A stretch of DNA of 64,000 nucleotides from Streptomyces canus (GTDB lineage Bacteria > Actinomycetota > Actinomycetes > Streptomycetales > Streptomycetaceae), in the NCBI RefSeq assembly GCF_030815415.1, contig NZ_JAUSWW010000001.1, positions 1,178,001-1,242,000 of the forward strand, in the 5' to 3' direction. Shown piece by piece: positions 25,546 through 34,139 of this stretch (the first letter of the stretch is position 1; every line of letters begins with the position of its first letter). The translations under genes and the position numbers were made by a program. The notes below the pieces were generated by a model, which worked only from the letters and a program-made list of their open reading frames with translations, ran no database searches and was not told the DNA's origin.

Positions 25546-25631
25546 GCCCCGGACAATACGTGCCGTTCGGTGAGCGCCCTCGTGGGACGCATCGACTGCG
25601 AACCCTCGGGAGCGGCAGGCAAGATGGCCTC

Positions 25632-25997
25632 ATGACCAAAACATCCGGATCGTCGACACAGCGCACCGACTCGAACTCCTTGTTGTCCCTGTGGTCGCAG
25701 GACTCGGTGCTGTCGATCGGATCCGTGGGGTCTGTGCTGTCCATCGGGTCGGTCGGCTCGGCCTTGTCCGTCGGATCGATCGGGAGCGCGCTGTCCGTGG
25801 GATCGATCGGGTCGGCGCTGTCGCTGGTCTCGTTCGGGTCATGGCTGAGCACGGGATCGTGTCTGTCCGCGCAGTCGCGGTGGTCGGTGCTGTCCTGGCG
25901 TTCGTCACGCACCTTCCGCTCTGCCGGCGTACTGGGGTTGGTGGGCGTGGCCGCACTGTTGGCGGCTCAGCGGTCGCGGCACGGCGAGCGGTCGTGA
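25632..25997 (+). CDS. Ser/Gly 10-residue-repeat membrane protein
   Basis: A 121-residue protein. Residues about 24-75 repeat a near-10-residue unit (SVLSIGSVGS, SALSVGSIGS) at least five times, with matching 30-bp repeats in the DNA. The C-terminus has one transmembrane helix (AGVLGLVGVAALLAA) ending in basic residues. The regular Ser/small/Leu/Ser pattern could form a narrow beta-solenoid or a slippery, low-complexity surface. ATG 25632 follows CAAGATGG with no ribosome site, so translation may be leaderless. The function is unknown; I recall similar proteins in other streptomycetes. Confidence 0.65.
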   Translation: MTKTSGSSTQRTDSNSLLSLWSQDSVLSIGSVGSVLSIGSVGSALSVGSIGSALSVGSIGSALSLVSFGSWLSTGSCLSAQSRWSVLSWRSSRTFRSAGVLGLVGVAALLAAQRSRHGERS

Positions 25998-26021
25998 CAG
26001 AGGAGTCCGCCGCCGGGGGTC

Positions 26022-26783
26022 TCAGGACGTCAGTTCCGTCTGTGCCGCTCCCGTGGAGACGGGGTTGTGGCGGATGTACCACTCCGTCGACAGCAGCAGT
26101 TCACGGTCGGCTGCCGGGAGGGCGGCGATCAGGCCCGGGGCAGCCCCTCGGGTCACCTCGGTGCGGTGGGCGAGGACGGCGGCGATCTTCTGCTCCAGCC
26201 AAGGGCGGACATCGACCGCCGCGGTGACGCGCTCGTCGGGAACGGTGTACATGGCCTTGCCCGTCGGGGCCCAGTGGTCGCCCCACACCGCCATGGCGGA
26301 GTGCGGATGCGTGGCCATGTACATGGCTCTCGTGTGCCAGGGCTCGCCGGCGTCGGGGTAGAGGCGTTCGAGGCCGGCCGCCTCGAGCGCGAGTGCCGTG
26401 ACCCGGTGGGTGTGGACATGGTCGGGATGGCCCGTCAGGCCGCCGTAGGCATCGTGGGTGATGACGATGTCCGGTCGGAACTCCCGGATGTGGGCGACCA
26501 GTTGACCCACCAGGTCGTCGAGTGGCGCATCGCAGAACCGTGGGCTGCCCGGGGCCGAGTGAGGAGCACGCGCGTCGGCGTGGCCGAGCATCCGCGGGGC
26601 GCCCGCACCGAGGATGCGCAGCGCCTCGGCCAACTCCGCTGCGCGCGGGGTGTCTTCCGCCCAGGTCGCCGTGACGACTGCGGTGCGCGCGCCGGCGGAC
26701 GCGTGGCGGGCGAGTACTCCGCCCGCCGACAGGGACTCGTCGTCGGGGTGGGCGAAGACGGCGAGCAGGCTCGGCACGGGCAC
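26022..26783 (-). CDS. PIG-L (LmbE-like) family deacetylase
   Basis: A 253-residue protein. The PIG-L zinc motif AHPDDES (His12-Pro-Asp-Asp15) sits near the N-terminus and the second part is THDAYGGLTGHPDHVHTHR. Members remove acetyl groups from N-acetylglucosamine derivatives; relatives include MshB (mycothiol synthesis) and Mca (mycothiol conjugate amidase). I chose GTG 26783 because GGAAGG lies eight bases upstream; GTG 26792 overlaps that site. It could be MshB-like or belong to secondary metabolism; the context does not decide. Confidence 0.8.
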   Translation of the reverse strand: MPVPSLLAVFAHPDDESLSAGGVLARHASAGARTAVVTATWAEDTPRAAELAEALRILGAGAPRMLGHADARAPHSAPGSPRFCDAPLDDLVGQLVAHIREFRPDIVITHDAYGGLTGHPDHVHTHRVTALALEAAGLERLYPDAGEPWHTRAMYMATHPHSAMAVWGDHWAPTGKAMYTVPDERVTAAVDVRPWLEQKIAAVLAHRTEVTRGAAPGLIAALPAADRELLLSTEWYIRHNPVSTGAAQTELTS

Positions 26784-26959
26784 GGTGATCACCTTCCGAG
26801 GCGAGTGGTCGGTCGGATCGGGGACGGTGCGACTCGGTTCCTCCCCTGTCACCCTGCGCTCCTCCCGACGCCCGCCACGGCCCGCTCGCCGCTCACGGTG
26901 GGGACAGCTTCGCACATCAACTTCCTTGCTCGTGGCCCCAGTTCCGGTCGCCGTTAGCG

Positions 26960-27988
26960 CTACGGGCGCAGCTCGACGGTGATGTGCGGCGACAGGGCGC
27001 GCAGGAAGTCGGGGGCGTCGAAGATCTCGCCGGCGGAGGCGACCCCGACCGTCCTGGTCCGGCCGGTGAGGATGCGGTGGACCGCCTCGACGGCGAGCGG
27101 TGCGGTGACGGCGTAGATGTCCCGGCCGCGGGCGACGGCGCGCCGTTCGGTGCCGCCGGAGCGGACGACGGCGTCGACGAGGAAGGTCTGGTCGGAGCGC
27201 CCGTCGTCGGTCACGGTGGGCGCCGGTGTGTCGGAGGCGGCGAGTTCCCTGGCCGCCTCGGTCGCCATGTGGGTGCTGACCTCGGGGATGGACAGATGGC
27301 TGGGGATGGTGACGACGTCGGCCATCGTGAACTCCCCCATGACGTCCCGGATGCCCATCGGCTCGGGGAAGTGCCACTTCAGAACCGTCGGCTGGTCGTC
27401 GTGGTACGCCAGCCGCCCCTTCGTGTAGCGCACGCGCTGCCCGCCGCGTCGGCCGTGGGAGACCTCGCCCGCGGCCCGGGTCCCGGCGGTGGGGTGCCAG
27501 CTGCTCAGCCCGTAGGCGATGTGCGCCTCGTCGGCCGTCGTCCAGTCGCCCATCGCGGCGGTGGCCAGGAGGTCGCCGAGGCCGCCGTAGAACGCCATCG
27601 CGGGGACGATCACGGCTCTCGCCGCCCGGGCCCGGTCCGCGAAGACAGTGAAGGTGTCGACGTTGGCCTCGATCTCGGCGGCCACGTCCACGTAGGGGAT
27701 CCCGGCGCGCAGGGCCGCCTCGATCACGGGGGCCGCGGTGGTCGCGAAGGGACCCGCGCTGTTGATCACGGCGTCCGCGCCGACCAGGGCGCGGTCGAGG
27801 GCGGCGGTGTCGTCGACGGAGGCGGGCCGGACGTCGAGGCCGGGGAAGGAGGCGGCCAGCTGGCGCAGCTTGTCGGCGTCACGGCCGGAGAGCACGGGGA
27901 CGAACCCGCGCTCCAGCAGGTGTGCGACCACGAAGCGTCCGGTGTGCCCGTACGCGCCGTACACCGTGACCGTCTGTCCCGATCCCAT
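26960..27988 (-). CDS. Saccharopine dehydrogenase-like NAD(P)-binding protein
   Basis: A 342-residue protein opening VTVYGAYGHTGRFVVAHLLE, a Rossmann nucleotide-binding motif, followed by DAVINSAGPFATTAAPVIEA and YVDVAAEIEANVDTF. This is the saccharopine dehydrogenase/trans-acting enoyl-reductase-like family. These proteins use NAD(P)H on diverse substrates, and few are characterised. It is divergent from the GlxA-type regulator over about 120 bp, so the regulator may control it. Confidence 0.75.
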   Translation of the reverse strand: MGSGQTVTVYGAYGHTGRFVVAHLLERGFVPVLSGRDADKLRQLAASFPGLDVRPASVDDTAALDRALVGADAVINSAGPFATTAAPVIEAALRAGIPYVDVAAEIEANVDTFTVFADRARAARAVIVPAMAFYGGLGDLLATAAMGDWTTADEAHIAYGLSSWHPTAGTRAAGEVSHGRRGGQRVRYTKGRLAYHDDQPTVLKWHFPEPMGIRDVMGEFTMADVVTIPSHLSIPEVSTHMATEAARELAASDTPAPTVTDDGRSDQTFLVDAVVRSGGTERRAVARGRDIYAVTAPLAVEAVHRILTGRTRTVGVASAGEIFDAPDFLRALSPHITVELRP

Positions 27989-28106
27989 GAGATCTCCCCT
28001 GTGTGCGACTGATCAACGGTGTGCGCTGATCGACTGAGACCATCCTGCCGAGTTCGTACGCCCTTGCGTGAGTGTCCGGAACGACGTGCCCCGTACACTT
28101 TCGGAC

Positions 28107-29051
28107 ATGGCCTCTCTCGCGCTCGCCGTCACCGACGGAATGCTGCACTTCGAACTGTCCATGGCCTACGAGGTGTTCGCAGCCGCCCCGGTCGGCGTGA
28201 CCGTCCCCTGGTACGACGTCACCGTCTGCGGTTCCGCCGCCGTGCGGGTGGGCCGGTTCCGCCTCGAGCCCGATCAGGGGCTCGACGGGCTCCGGCATGC
28301 CGACACCGTGATCGTGCCGGGCTGGGCGGACGTCGACGTGGACCCGCCCGCCGAGCTGGTCGCCGCGGTGCGCGCGGCCCATGAGGCGGGCGCCCGGGTG
28401 GCGTCCCTGTGCACGGGGGCGTTCGTGCTGGCCGCCGCCGGTCTGCTGGACGGGAAGCAGGCGACCACGCACTGGGCGCACACCGACGTGCTGGCCGCCC
28501 GGCATCCGCACATCGACGTGGATCCGGACGTGCTCTACGTCGACAACGGCAGCGTGCTCACCTCCGCGGGCAAGGCCGCCGCGATGGACCTGTGTCTGCA
28601 CCTCGTCCGGCAGGACCACGGCTCGGCCGTCGCCAACGCCGTCGCCCGCCGCTTGGTGGTGCCACCGCACCGGGCGGGCGGCCAGGCACAGTTCGTCGCC
28701 GCCCCGGTGCCGACCCGCGACGACCATCCGCTCGGCGCGCTGCTCCCCTGGGTCCTCGAGCGGCTCGACCGGCCGCTGACCGTGGAGGACCTGGCCCGTC
28801 AGGCCCGGATGAGCTCACGCCACCTGGGCCGCCGGTTCAGGGAGACGACCGGCACCACCCCGCTTCAGTGGCTGCTCACCCAACGCATCCGCCGCGCCCA
28901 GGAGTTGCTGGAGGCCACCGACGACAGCGTCGACGCCATCGCGACAGCCACCGGCATGGGCACCGCCACGACCCTGCGCCGCCACTTCAACCGCACGGTC
29001 GGCGTGCCCCCGGACAGCTATCGCCGCACCTTCCGCGCTCGCTCAATGTGA
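28107..29051 (+). CDS. GlxA family (DJ-1/PfpI plus AraC) transcriptional regulator
   Basis: A 314-residue protein with an N-terminal DJ-1/PfpI domain (ASLALAVTDGMLHFELSMAY; ASLCTGAFVLAAAGLLDG around the Cys elbow) and a C-terminal AraC helix-turn-helix pair (LTVEDLARQARMSSRHLGRR, DSVDAIATATGMGTATTLRR). The AraC part binds DNA and the DJ-1 part probably senses a ligand. ATG 28107 lies eight bases after a TACACT -10 element, consistent with a leaderless transcript. It is divergent from 26960-27988, its probable target. Its end overlaps the convergent dehydratase gene. Confidence 0.85.
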   Translation: MASLALAVTDGMLHFELSMAYEVFAAAPVGVTVPWYDVTVCGSAAVRVGRFRLEPDQGLDGLRHADTVIVPGWADVDVDPPAELVAAVRAAHEAGARVASLCTGAFVLAAAGLLDGKQATTHWAHTDVLAARHPHIDVDPDVLYVDNGSVLTSAGKAAAMDLCLHLVRQDHGSAVANAVARRLVVPPHRAGGQAQFVAAPVPTRDDHPLGALLPWVLERLDRPLTVEDLARQARMSSRHLGRRFRETTGTTPLQWLLTQRIRRAQELLEATDDSVDAIATATGMGTATTLRRHFNRTVGVPPDSYRRTFRARSM

Positions 29052-30758
29052 CTCACGGCTGACCTCGGACCCGCTGGAGCCGACGAGGAAGTCGAGGTCG
29101 GCCCCGGTGTCGGCCTGCAGGACGTGGTCGACGTAGAGCCGCTCCCAGCCGCGTCGGGGAGCGGCGAAGCCGTCGACCGTGGCCTGGTCGGGCGTGCGGT
29201 GGGCGAGTTCGTCGTGCGGTACGTCGACGTCGATACGGCGGGCCTCGACGTCGAGGGTGATGAAGTCGCCCGTGCGCACCAGCCCCAGCGGACCGCCCGC
29301 CGCGGCTTCGGGGGCCACGTGCAGGACCACCGTGCCGTACGCCGTGCCGCTCATCCGGCCGTCGCAGACGCGGACCATGTCACGGACCCCCTGTTCGAGG
29401 AGTTTCTTCGGCAGCGGCATGTTGGAGACCTCGGGCATCCCCGGGTAGCCCTTGGGTCCGCAGCCGCGCAGGACCAGGACGGAGTCGGCATCGACGTCCA
29501 GGTCGGGGTCGTCGACACGGGCGTGGAAGTCCTCGATGGAGTCGAAGACGACCGCGCGGCCACGATGGCGCAGCAGGTGCGGGGAGGCGGCGGCCGGTTT
29601 GACGAGGGCGCCGTCCGGGGCGAGATTGCCGCGCAGGACGGCGATACCGCCCTCGGCGACAAGGGGTTCGGCGCGGGGGCGGATGACGTCGGCGTCCCAG
29701 ACGGTGGCGTCGTCGAGGAAGCCGACCAGGGGTTCGCCGGTGACGGTCAGCGCGTCGGGGTCGAGCAGGTCGCGGACTTCGCGCAGGACCGCGAGGAGTC
29801 CCCCGGCGCGGTGGAGGTCCTCCATGAGGAAGCGGCCGGCGGGCTGGAGGTCCACCAGGACGGGGACGCGCGAGCCGATGCGATCGAAGTCGTCGAGGGT
29901 CAGGTCGATGCCCAACCGGCCCGCGATCGCGAGGAGATGGACGACCGCGTTGGTCGAGCCCCCCACCGCGGCCAGCGCCACGATCGCGTTGTGGAAGGAC
30001 CCCTTGGTCAGGAAGGTGCCCGGCCGCCGGTCGGCGGCGACCATGTCCACCGCCAGCCGCCCGGTGTGGTGCGCGGCCTCCAGGAGACGGCTGTCGGGGG
30101 CCGGGGTGCCGGCCACGCCGGGCAGTACCGTGCCCAGCGCCTCGGCGACCAGCGCCATCGTCGACGCGGTGCCCATGGTGTTGCAGTGCCCGCGGCTGCG
30201 GATCATCGAGGACTCGGAGCGGACGAACTGCTCCTGGGAGAGCGTGCCCGCCCGGACCTCCTCCGACAGCCGCCACACCCCGGTGCCGCAGCCCAGCAGG
30301 CCGCCGCGGAAGGTGCCGTTGAGCATCGGGCCGCCGGGGACCACGACCGCGGGCAGGTCCACCGAGGCGGCGGCCATGAGCAGCGACGGAATCGTCTTGT
30401 CGCAGCCGCCCAACAGGACGACGCCGTCCAGGGGGTTGGCCCGCAGCATCTCCTCCGTGGCCATCGCGGCCATGTTGCGCCAGAGCATCGCGGTCGGCCG
30501 CACGTTCGTCTCGCCGAGCGACACGACCGGCAGGTCCAGCGGGATGCCGCCCGCCTCGTAGACGCCGTTGCGCACCGAGGCGGCGACCTCGTCGAGGTGT
30601 GCGTTGCAGGGGGTCAGGTCCGAGGCGGTGTTGGCGATGGCGATCTGGGGCCGCCCGGTGAACGCGTCGGCGGGCACGCCCCGGCGCATCCACGCCCGGT
30701 GGATGTAACCGTTGCGGTCCTGACCCGCGTACCACTGTGCGCTGCGGAGCCTCACCAT
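29043..30758 (-). CDS. IlvD/Edd family sugar-acid dehydratase
   Basis: A 571-residue dihydroxyacid-dehydratase-fold enzyme. Conserved parts are NTASDLTPCNAHLDEV, LLGGCDKTIPSLLMAAASVD, GLLGCGTGVWRLSEEV, RSRGHCNTMGTASTMAL and MSGTAYGTVVLHVAPEAAAG. The cysteines mark the Fe-S cluster site. The GCGTGVWR and CNTMGTAST segments are closer to aldonate dehydratases (arabinonate, xylonate, fuconate) than to IlvD itself. The product would be a 2-keto-3-deoxy acid. It is divergent from an IclR regulator, and FAH-family and zinc dehydrogenase genes follow on the other side; together they fit a non-phosphorylative pathway. Confidence 0.8.
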   Translation of the reverse strand: MVRLRSAQWYAGQDRNGYIHRAWMRRGVPADAFTGRPQIAIANTASDLTPCNAHLDEVAASVRNGVYEAGGIPLDLPVVSLGETNVRPTAMLWRNMAAMATEEMLRANPLDGVVLLGGCDKTIPSLLMAAASVDLPAVVVPGGPMLNGTFRGGLLGCGTGVWRLSEEVRAGTLSQEQFVRSESSMIRSRGHCNTMGTASTMALVAEALGTVLPGVAGTPAPDSRLLEAAHHTGRLAVDMVAADRRPGTFLTKGSFHNAIVALAAVGGSTNAVVHLLAIAGRLGIDLTLDDFDRIGSRVPVLVDLQPAGRFLMEDLHRAGGLLAVLREVRDLLDPDALTVTGEPLVGFLDDATVWDADVIRPRAEPLVAEGGIAVLRGNLAPDGALVKPAAASPHLLRHRGRAVVFDSIEDFHARVDDPDLDVDADSVLVLRGCGPKGYPGMPEVSNMPLPKKLLEQGVRDMVRVCDGRMSGTAYGTVVLHVAPEAAAGGPLGLVRTGDFITLDVEARRIDVDVPHDELAHRTPDQATVDGFAAPRRGWERLYVDHVLQADTGADLDFLVGSSGSEVSRESH

Positions 30759-30793
30759 GGGGTCCCTTCCAATAGTCGGTACGTCGGTCTACT

Positions 30794-30802
30794 GTTCGGA
30801 AC
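30794..30802. promoter_or_regulatory. Possible IclR operator core
   Basis: GTTC-G-GAAC is a perfect small palindrome immediately before the IclR start. It lies in the 47-bp gap shared with the divergent dehydratase. Next to it are two GTCGGT direct repeats (about 30775-30788). The IclR protein could control both genes from here. The site is short, so this is tentative. Confidence 0.3.
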
Positions 30803-30805
30803 GCG

Positions 30806-31624
30806 ATGAAGCCTACGCAGACGGACGACGGACCGACAGACCCCGGCACGGACGGCGCGACCGGCGTCGACGGCGGCCGGCTCGTGGGTTCGGACCGGGT
30901 GCTCGCGGTCCTCAAGGAGCTCGCCCGCCATCCCGGCGGCGTGGGGCTGGAGGAGCTGACCCGGGTGATGGGGAGCCCCAAGCCGACCGTGCACCGAGCG
31001 CTGGGGGCGCTGCGGCGGGCCGGGCTGGCCGACCAGGACGCGCGCGGCCGTTATGTGCTGGGGGACGAGTTCCTGCGGATGGCGTTCGCCCACCACGAGG
31101 CACGGCCCGATCATGTCCGGGTCCGGCCCGTGCTCGACGCGCTGGCAGGCCGGTTCGGTGAGACGGCGCACTACGCGGTGCTCGACGGCCATGAGGTCGT
31201 CTACCGCGCCAAGTTCGACCCGCCCACCGGTGCCGTACGGCTCACGTCGACGATCGGCGGGCGCAACCCCGCCCACACCACCGCCGTCGGAAAGCTGCTG
31301 CTCGCGCGGGAGTTGACGTCCCTGGAGGAGGTCGAGGCATGGGCCGGGGCCCCGGGCGGCCTGAATCGCCGTACGCCACGGAGTCTGTGCGCGGCGGCCG
31401 ATCTGCACCGTGAGCTCGCGGCCACGCGGGAGCGCGGGTACGGCGTCGACGACCAGGAGAACGAGACCGGGGTCAACTGCCTTGCCCTGCCGGTCTATCT
31501 CACCTCCCCGACGGCCCCCTCCGGAGCCGTGAGCATCAGCGCGCTCGCCTACCGGACGCCGCTCGCCTCCCTCGTCGACGCGCTCGACGAGATCCGTGCC
31601 CTGCTGAACGAGCCGAACGGCTGA
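30806..31624 (+). CDS. IclR family transcriptional regulator
   Basis: A 272-residue IclR protein. The winged helix reads VLAVLKELARHPGGVGLEEL followed by GSPKPTVHRALGALRRAGL (about 33-80). The ligand-binding GAF-like domain includes FGETAHYAVLDGHEVVY, AHTTAVGKLLLA and GVNCLALPVY. IclR proteins typically respond to small sugar acids or aromatic metabolites. It is divergent from the sugar-acid dehydratase and just upstream of the FAH hydrolase and zinc dehydrogenase genes, so it is their likely pathway regulator. Confidence 0.85.
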   Translation: MKPTQTDDGPTDPGTDGATGVDGGRLVGSDRVLAVLKELARHPGGVGLEELTRVMGSPKPTVHRALGALRRAGLADQDARGRYVLGDEFLRMAFAHHEARPDHVRVRPVLDALAGRFGETAHYAVLDGHEVVYRAKFDPPTGAVRLTSTIGGRNPAHTTAVGKLLLARELTSLEEVEAWAGAPGGLNRRTPRSLCAAADLHRELAATRERGYGVDDQENETGVNCLALPVYLTSPTAPSGAVSISALAYRTPLASLVDALDEIRALLNEPNG

Positions 31625-31652
31625 AGCCCCCTCACCCCCTGGAGACAGCCCC

Positions 31653-32513
31653 GTGTACCTCATGCGCATCGGTGCCCCCGGCGCCGAGAAGCCCGTCGCC
31701 CGCGTAGACGACGACACGTACGTCGACCTCTCCGATGTCGTCACCGACTTCGACGAGGCGTTCTTCGGTTCGGGCGGCCTGGACCGCGTCCGTCCCGTCG
31801 TGGCCGAGCGGACGGCGGCGGGGCGGGTGTCCCGCTTCGCCGGGGAGCGGGTCGGCGCCCCCCTCGCACGTCCGCACCAGATCCTGTGCATCGGGCTCAA
31901 CTACCGTGACCACGCCGCCGAGAGCGGCATGGCCGTGCCCGACGAGCCGATCCTGTTCACCAAGTCGCCCAACACGCTGATCGGCCCCCACGACGACGTG
32001 CGCATCCCGCGCGGTTCCTCCAAGACCGACTGGGAGGTGGAGCTCGGCATCGTGATCGGCCGGCGCGTCGGCTACCTGGATTCGGTGGCGGAGGCCCGCG
32101 ACGCCATCGCCGGGTATGTGGTCGTCAACGACGTCAGCGAGCGCGGCTTCCAGCTGGAGCGCGGCGGGCAGTGGGCCAAGGGCAAGTCCGCGGAGACCTT
32201 CAACCCGGCGGGGCCGTGGCTGGCCACGGCCGACGAGATCGACGACGTCCTCGCACTGGACATGTGGCTGGACGTCAACGGGGTACGGCGGCAGACCGGC
32301 AACACCAAGACGATGATCTTCGACCCGTACTTCATCGTGCACTACCTCAGCCAGTTCCTCGTCCTGGAACCCGGCGACCTCATCAACACCGGCACCCCGC
32401 CCGGCGTCGGCATGGGACTCACCCCGCCCGTGTATCTCCAGCCGGGTGACGTGATGGAGCTGGGCATCAAGCAGCTCGGCACACAGCGCCAGCACGTGCT
32501 CGGGCCCCGGTGA
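31653..32513 (+). CDS. Fumarylacetoacetate hydrolase (FAH) family protein
   Basis: A 286-residue FAH-fold enzyme: CIGLNYRDHAAESGM, FTKSPNTLIGPHDDVRIP, the metal-binding WEVELGIVIGRR (Glu-x-Glu), and GDLINTGTPPGVGMGL. The GFQLERGGQWAKGKSAETF segment is typical of the 2-keto-3-deoxy/2,4-diketo-3-deoxy sugar-acid branch (rhamnonate, fuconate). It probably cleaves or hydrates a keto-deoxy acid to pyruvate and a short acid. The ribosome site GGAGACAG precedes ATG 31653. The zinc dehydrogenase starts ten bases after its stop. Confidence 0.8.
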   Translation: MYLMRIGAPGAEKPVARVDDDTYVDLSDVVTDFDEAFFGSGGLDRVRPVVAERTAAGRVSRFAGERVGAPLARPHQILCIGLNYRDHAAESGMAVPDEPILFTKSPNTLIGPHDDVRIPRGSSKTDWEVELGIVIGRRVGYLDSVAEARDAIAGYVVVNDVSERGFQLERGGQWAKGKSAETFNPAGPWLATADEIDDVLALDMWLDVNGVRRQTGNTKTMIFDPYFIVHYLSQFLVLEPGDLINTGTPPGVGMGLTPPVYLQPGDVMELGIKQLGTQRQHVLGPR

Positions 32514-32523
32514 GCGGCTCTCG

Positions 32524-33537
32524 ATGCGCGCTTTCGTACTGACCGGCCCCGGCACCTACGAGGTCCAGGACCTCCCGGCGCCGGTGGCCGGACCCGGTGA
32601 GGTCGTCGTCGACGTCGAGCGGGTCGGCGTGTGCGGCACCGACGTGGAGTTCTTCACCGGCGAGATGGCCTATCTCCATCAGGGACACGCCGCCTACCCG
32701 ATGCGCCTCGGCCACGAGTGGTCCGGCCGGGTCACGGCACTCGGCGACGGCGTCGACCCCGGCCGGCTCGGACGCCGGGTCATGGGCGACACGATGCTCG
32801 GCTGCGGCACCTGCCGTCGCTGTCTGCTGGGCCGCGGGCATGTCTGCGAGAAGCGCCAGGAGGTGGGTATCCGCGGGGCCCGGGCGGGGGCGCTGGCGGA
32901 ACAACTCGCCGTCCCCGCCTCCTCGTTGCACACCCTGCCCGACTCCGTCGACGCCGTACTCGGAGCGCTCGTGGAGCCGGGCGGGAACGCCCTGCGCGCC
33001 GCACGGGCCGCCGCGCCGCGTCCCGGTGACCGGGCCCTCGTGCTGGGCCCGGGGACGATCGGCCTGCTGGTCGCGATGTTCCTGCGGGCCGCCGGTGCCG
33101 AGGTGCACCTGATGGGGGTCACCGACAGCTCCCTCGCCTTCGCCCGCGACCTGGGCTTCGCGCACGTATGGACGGAAGGGAACCTGCCGGACCTGCCGTT
33201 CGACTCGGTCGTGGACGCCTCGACCGCCCCTCATCTCCCCAACCGTGCCCTGGAGTTGGTCGAGCCGGCGGGCCGTGTCGTCTACATCGGGCTGGCCGGC
33301 GAACCCGCCCGCCTCGACCATCGCACGCTCCTCCTCAAGGACGTGACGGCCGTGGGCGTGCTGTCCGCCTCCCCGGGGCTCGACGCGACGATCAAGGCCT
33401 ACGCCGAGGGGTCGGTGGACCCCAGACCGCTGGTCGCCGCCACCGTGGGGCTCGACGAGGTCGGCCCGGTGCTCGCCGGTGAGCGTCCGGCGGGCGCCGG
33501 GCCGGGTCCGAAGATCCACGTCGACCCGCACCAATGA
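32524..33537 (+). CDS. Zinc-dependent MDR-family dehydrogenase
   Basis: A 337-residue medium-chain dehydrogenase. The catalytic zinc site is GVCGTDVEFF and GHEWSG; the structural zinc cysteines are in CGTCRRCLLGRGHVC. The cofactor fold is VLGPGTIGLLVAMFLRAAGA. Enzymes of this kind oxidise sugar alcohols or deoxy-keto acids. Given its neighbours, oxidation of a 2-keto-3-deoxy acid to the 2,4-diketo form, the substrate of FAH-type hydrolases, is a fair inference. It ends the plus-strand cluster, followed by a strong terminator. Confidence 0.8.
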   Translation: MRAFVLTGPGTYEVQDLPAPVAGPGEVVVDVERVGVCGTDVEFFTGEMAYLHQGHAAYPMRLGHEWSGRVTALGDGVDPGRLGRRVMGDTMLGCGTCRRCLLGRGHVCEKRQEVGIRGARAGALAEQLAVPASSLHTLPDSVDAVLGALVEPGGNALRAARAAAPRPGDRALVLGPGTIGLLVAMFLRAAGAEVHLMGVTDSSLAFARDLGFAHVWTEGNLPDLPFDSVVDASTAPHLPNRALELVEPAGRVVYIGLAGEPARLDHRTLLLKDVTAVGVLSASPGLDATIKAYAEGSVDPRPLVAATVGLDEVGPVLAGERPAGAGPGPKIHVDPHQ

Positions 33538-33565
33538 CTCGCTCGGCGTGAACATCCCGGCGTCG

Positions 33566-33600
33566 TGAGGGGCCGCACCCACCGCGGGTGCGGCCCCTCA
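33566..33600. terminator. Strong hairpin terminator
   Basis: TGAGGGGCCGCACCC (33566-33580) pairs perfectly over 15 bp with 33586-33600 across a 5-nt loop. It lies between the zinc dehydrogenase and the convergent GlsB-like gene and probably serves both directions. Confidence 0.85.
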
Positions 33601-33644
33601 CTGTGCGCGGCGGACGGTCGACGGAGCCCTTCCGACGCCTTCCG

Positions 33645-33908
33645 TCAACGGCGCAGCTTCACCTTGCTGAGCGCGGCGACACCGAGAGCCGCGAGCGCTA
33701 TCTGGATGAGCCATTCGACCCAGTCGACGCCGTCGGTGTCGGCGACGTCCAGGCCCGAGGCGATGCCGGTTCCGATGAACGCGGCGACGATACCGATCGC
33801 GATCGTCCACAGCACACCGATGCGCTGACGGCCAGGAATGACGAGCCGTCCGAGCACACCGATCACTATGCCGATCACGATCGCGCTGATGACACCTGAT
33901 ATCTCCAT
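33645..33908 (-). CDS. GlsB/YeaQ/YmgE family stress-response membrane protein
   Basis: An 87-residue, very hydrophobic protein with three likely membrane helices (VISAIVIGIVIGVLGRLV, VLWTIAIGIVAAFIGTGIA, WLIQIALAALGVAAL) and the family's GRLVIPGRQ turn. GlsB/YmgE proteins are small stress-induced inner-membrane proteins of unknown mechanism. It has the usual length. Confidence 0.85.
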   Translation of the reverse strand: MEISGVISAIVIGIVIGVLGRLVIPGRQRIGVLWTIAIGIVAAFIGTGIASGLDVADTDGVDWVEWLIQIALAALGVAALSKVKLRR

Positions 33909-34139
33909 GAGCGGTATGCCCCCTCACTCGTTGGTGACATACGAGTGCCCGTTCGAGCCGATGCCACGCAGATCCGTTTCACGGCTTCGAAATCGGCTGC
34001 GGGCAGGGCCGGTCAAGGCATACCGTCCCGCTGTGCGTTGATCTCCCGGGCGGCGGCCGAGTGCCGCCGTGGACGGTACGGGCGCCCCGGCTGCGGGGCC
34101 GCCCCCACAGCCATGCCACCGGCCTCCTGGAGATCACCC

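Noticed and set aside
25700..25850. CRISPR-like array from the 30-bp repeats
   Set aside because: The repeats are imperfect, directly adjacent without spacers and lie inside an open reading frame that encodes a regular peptide repeat.
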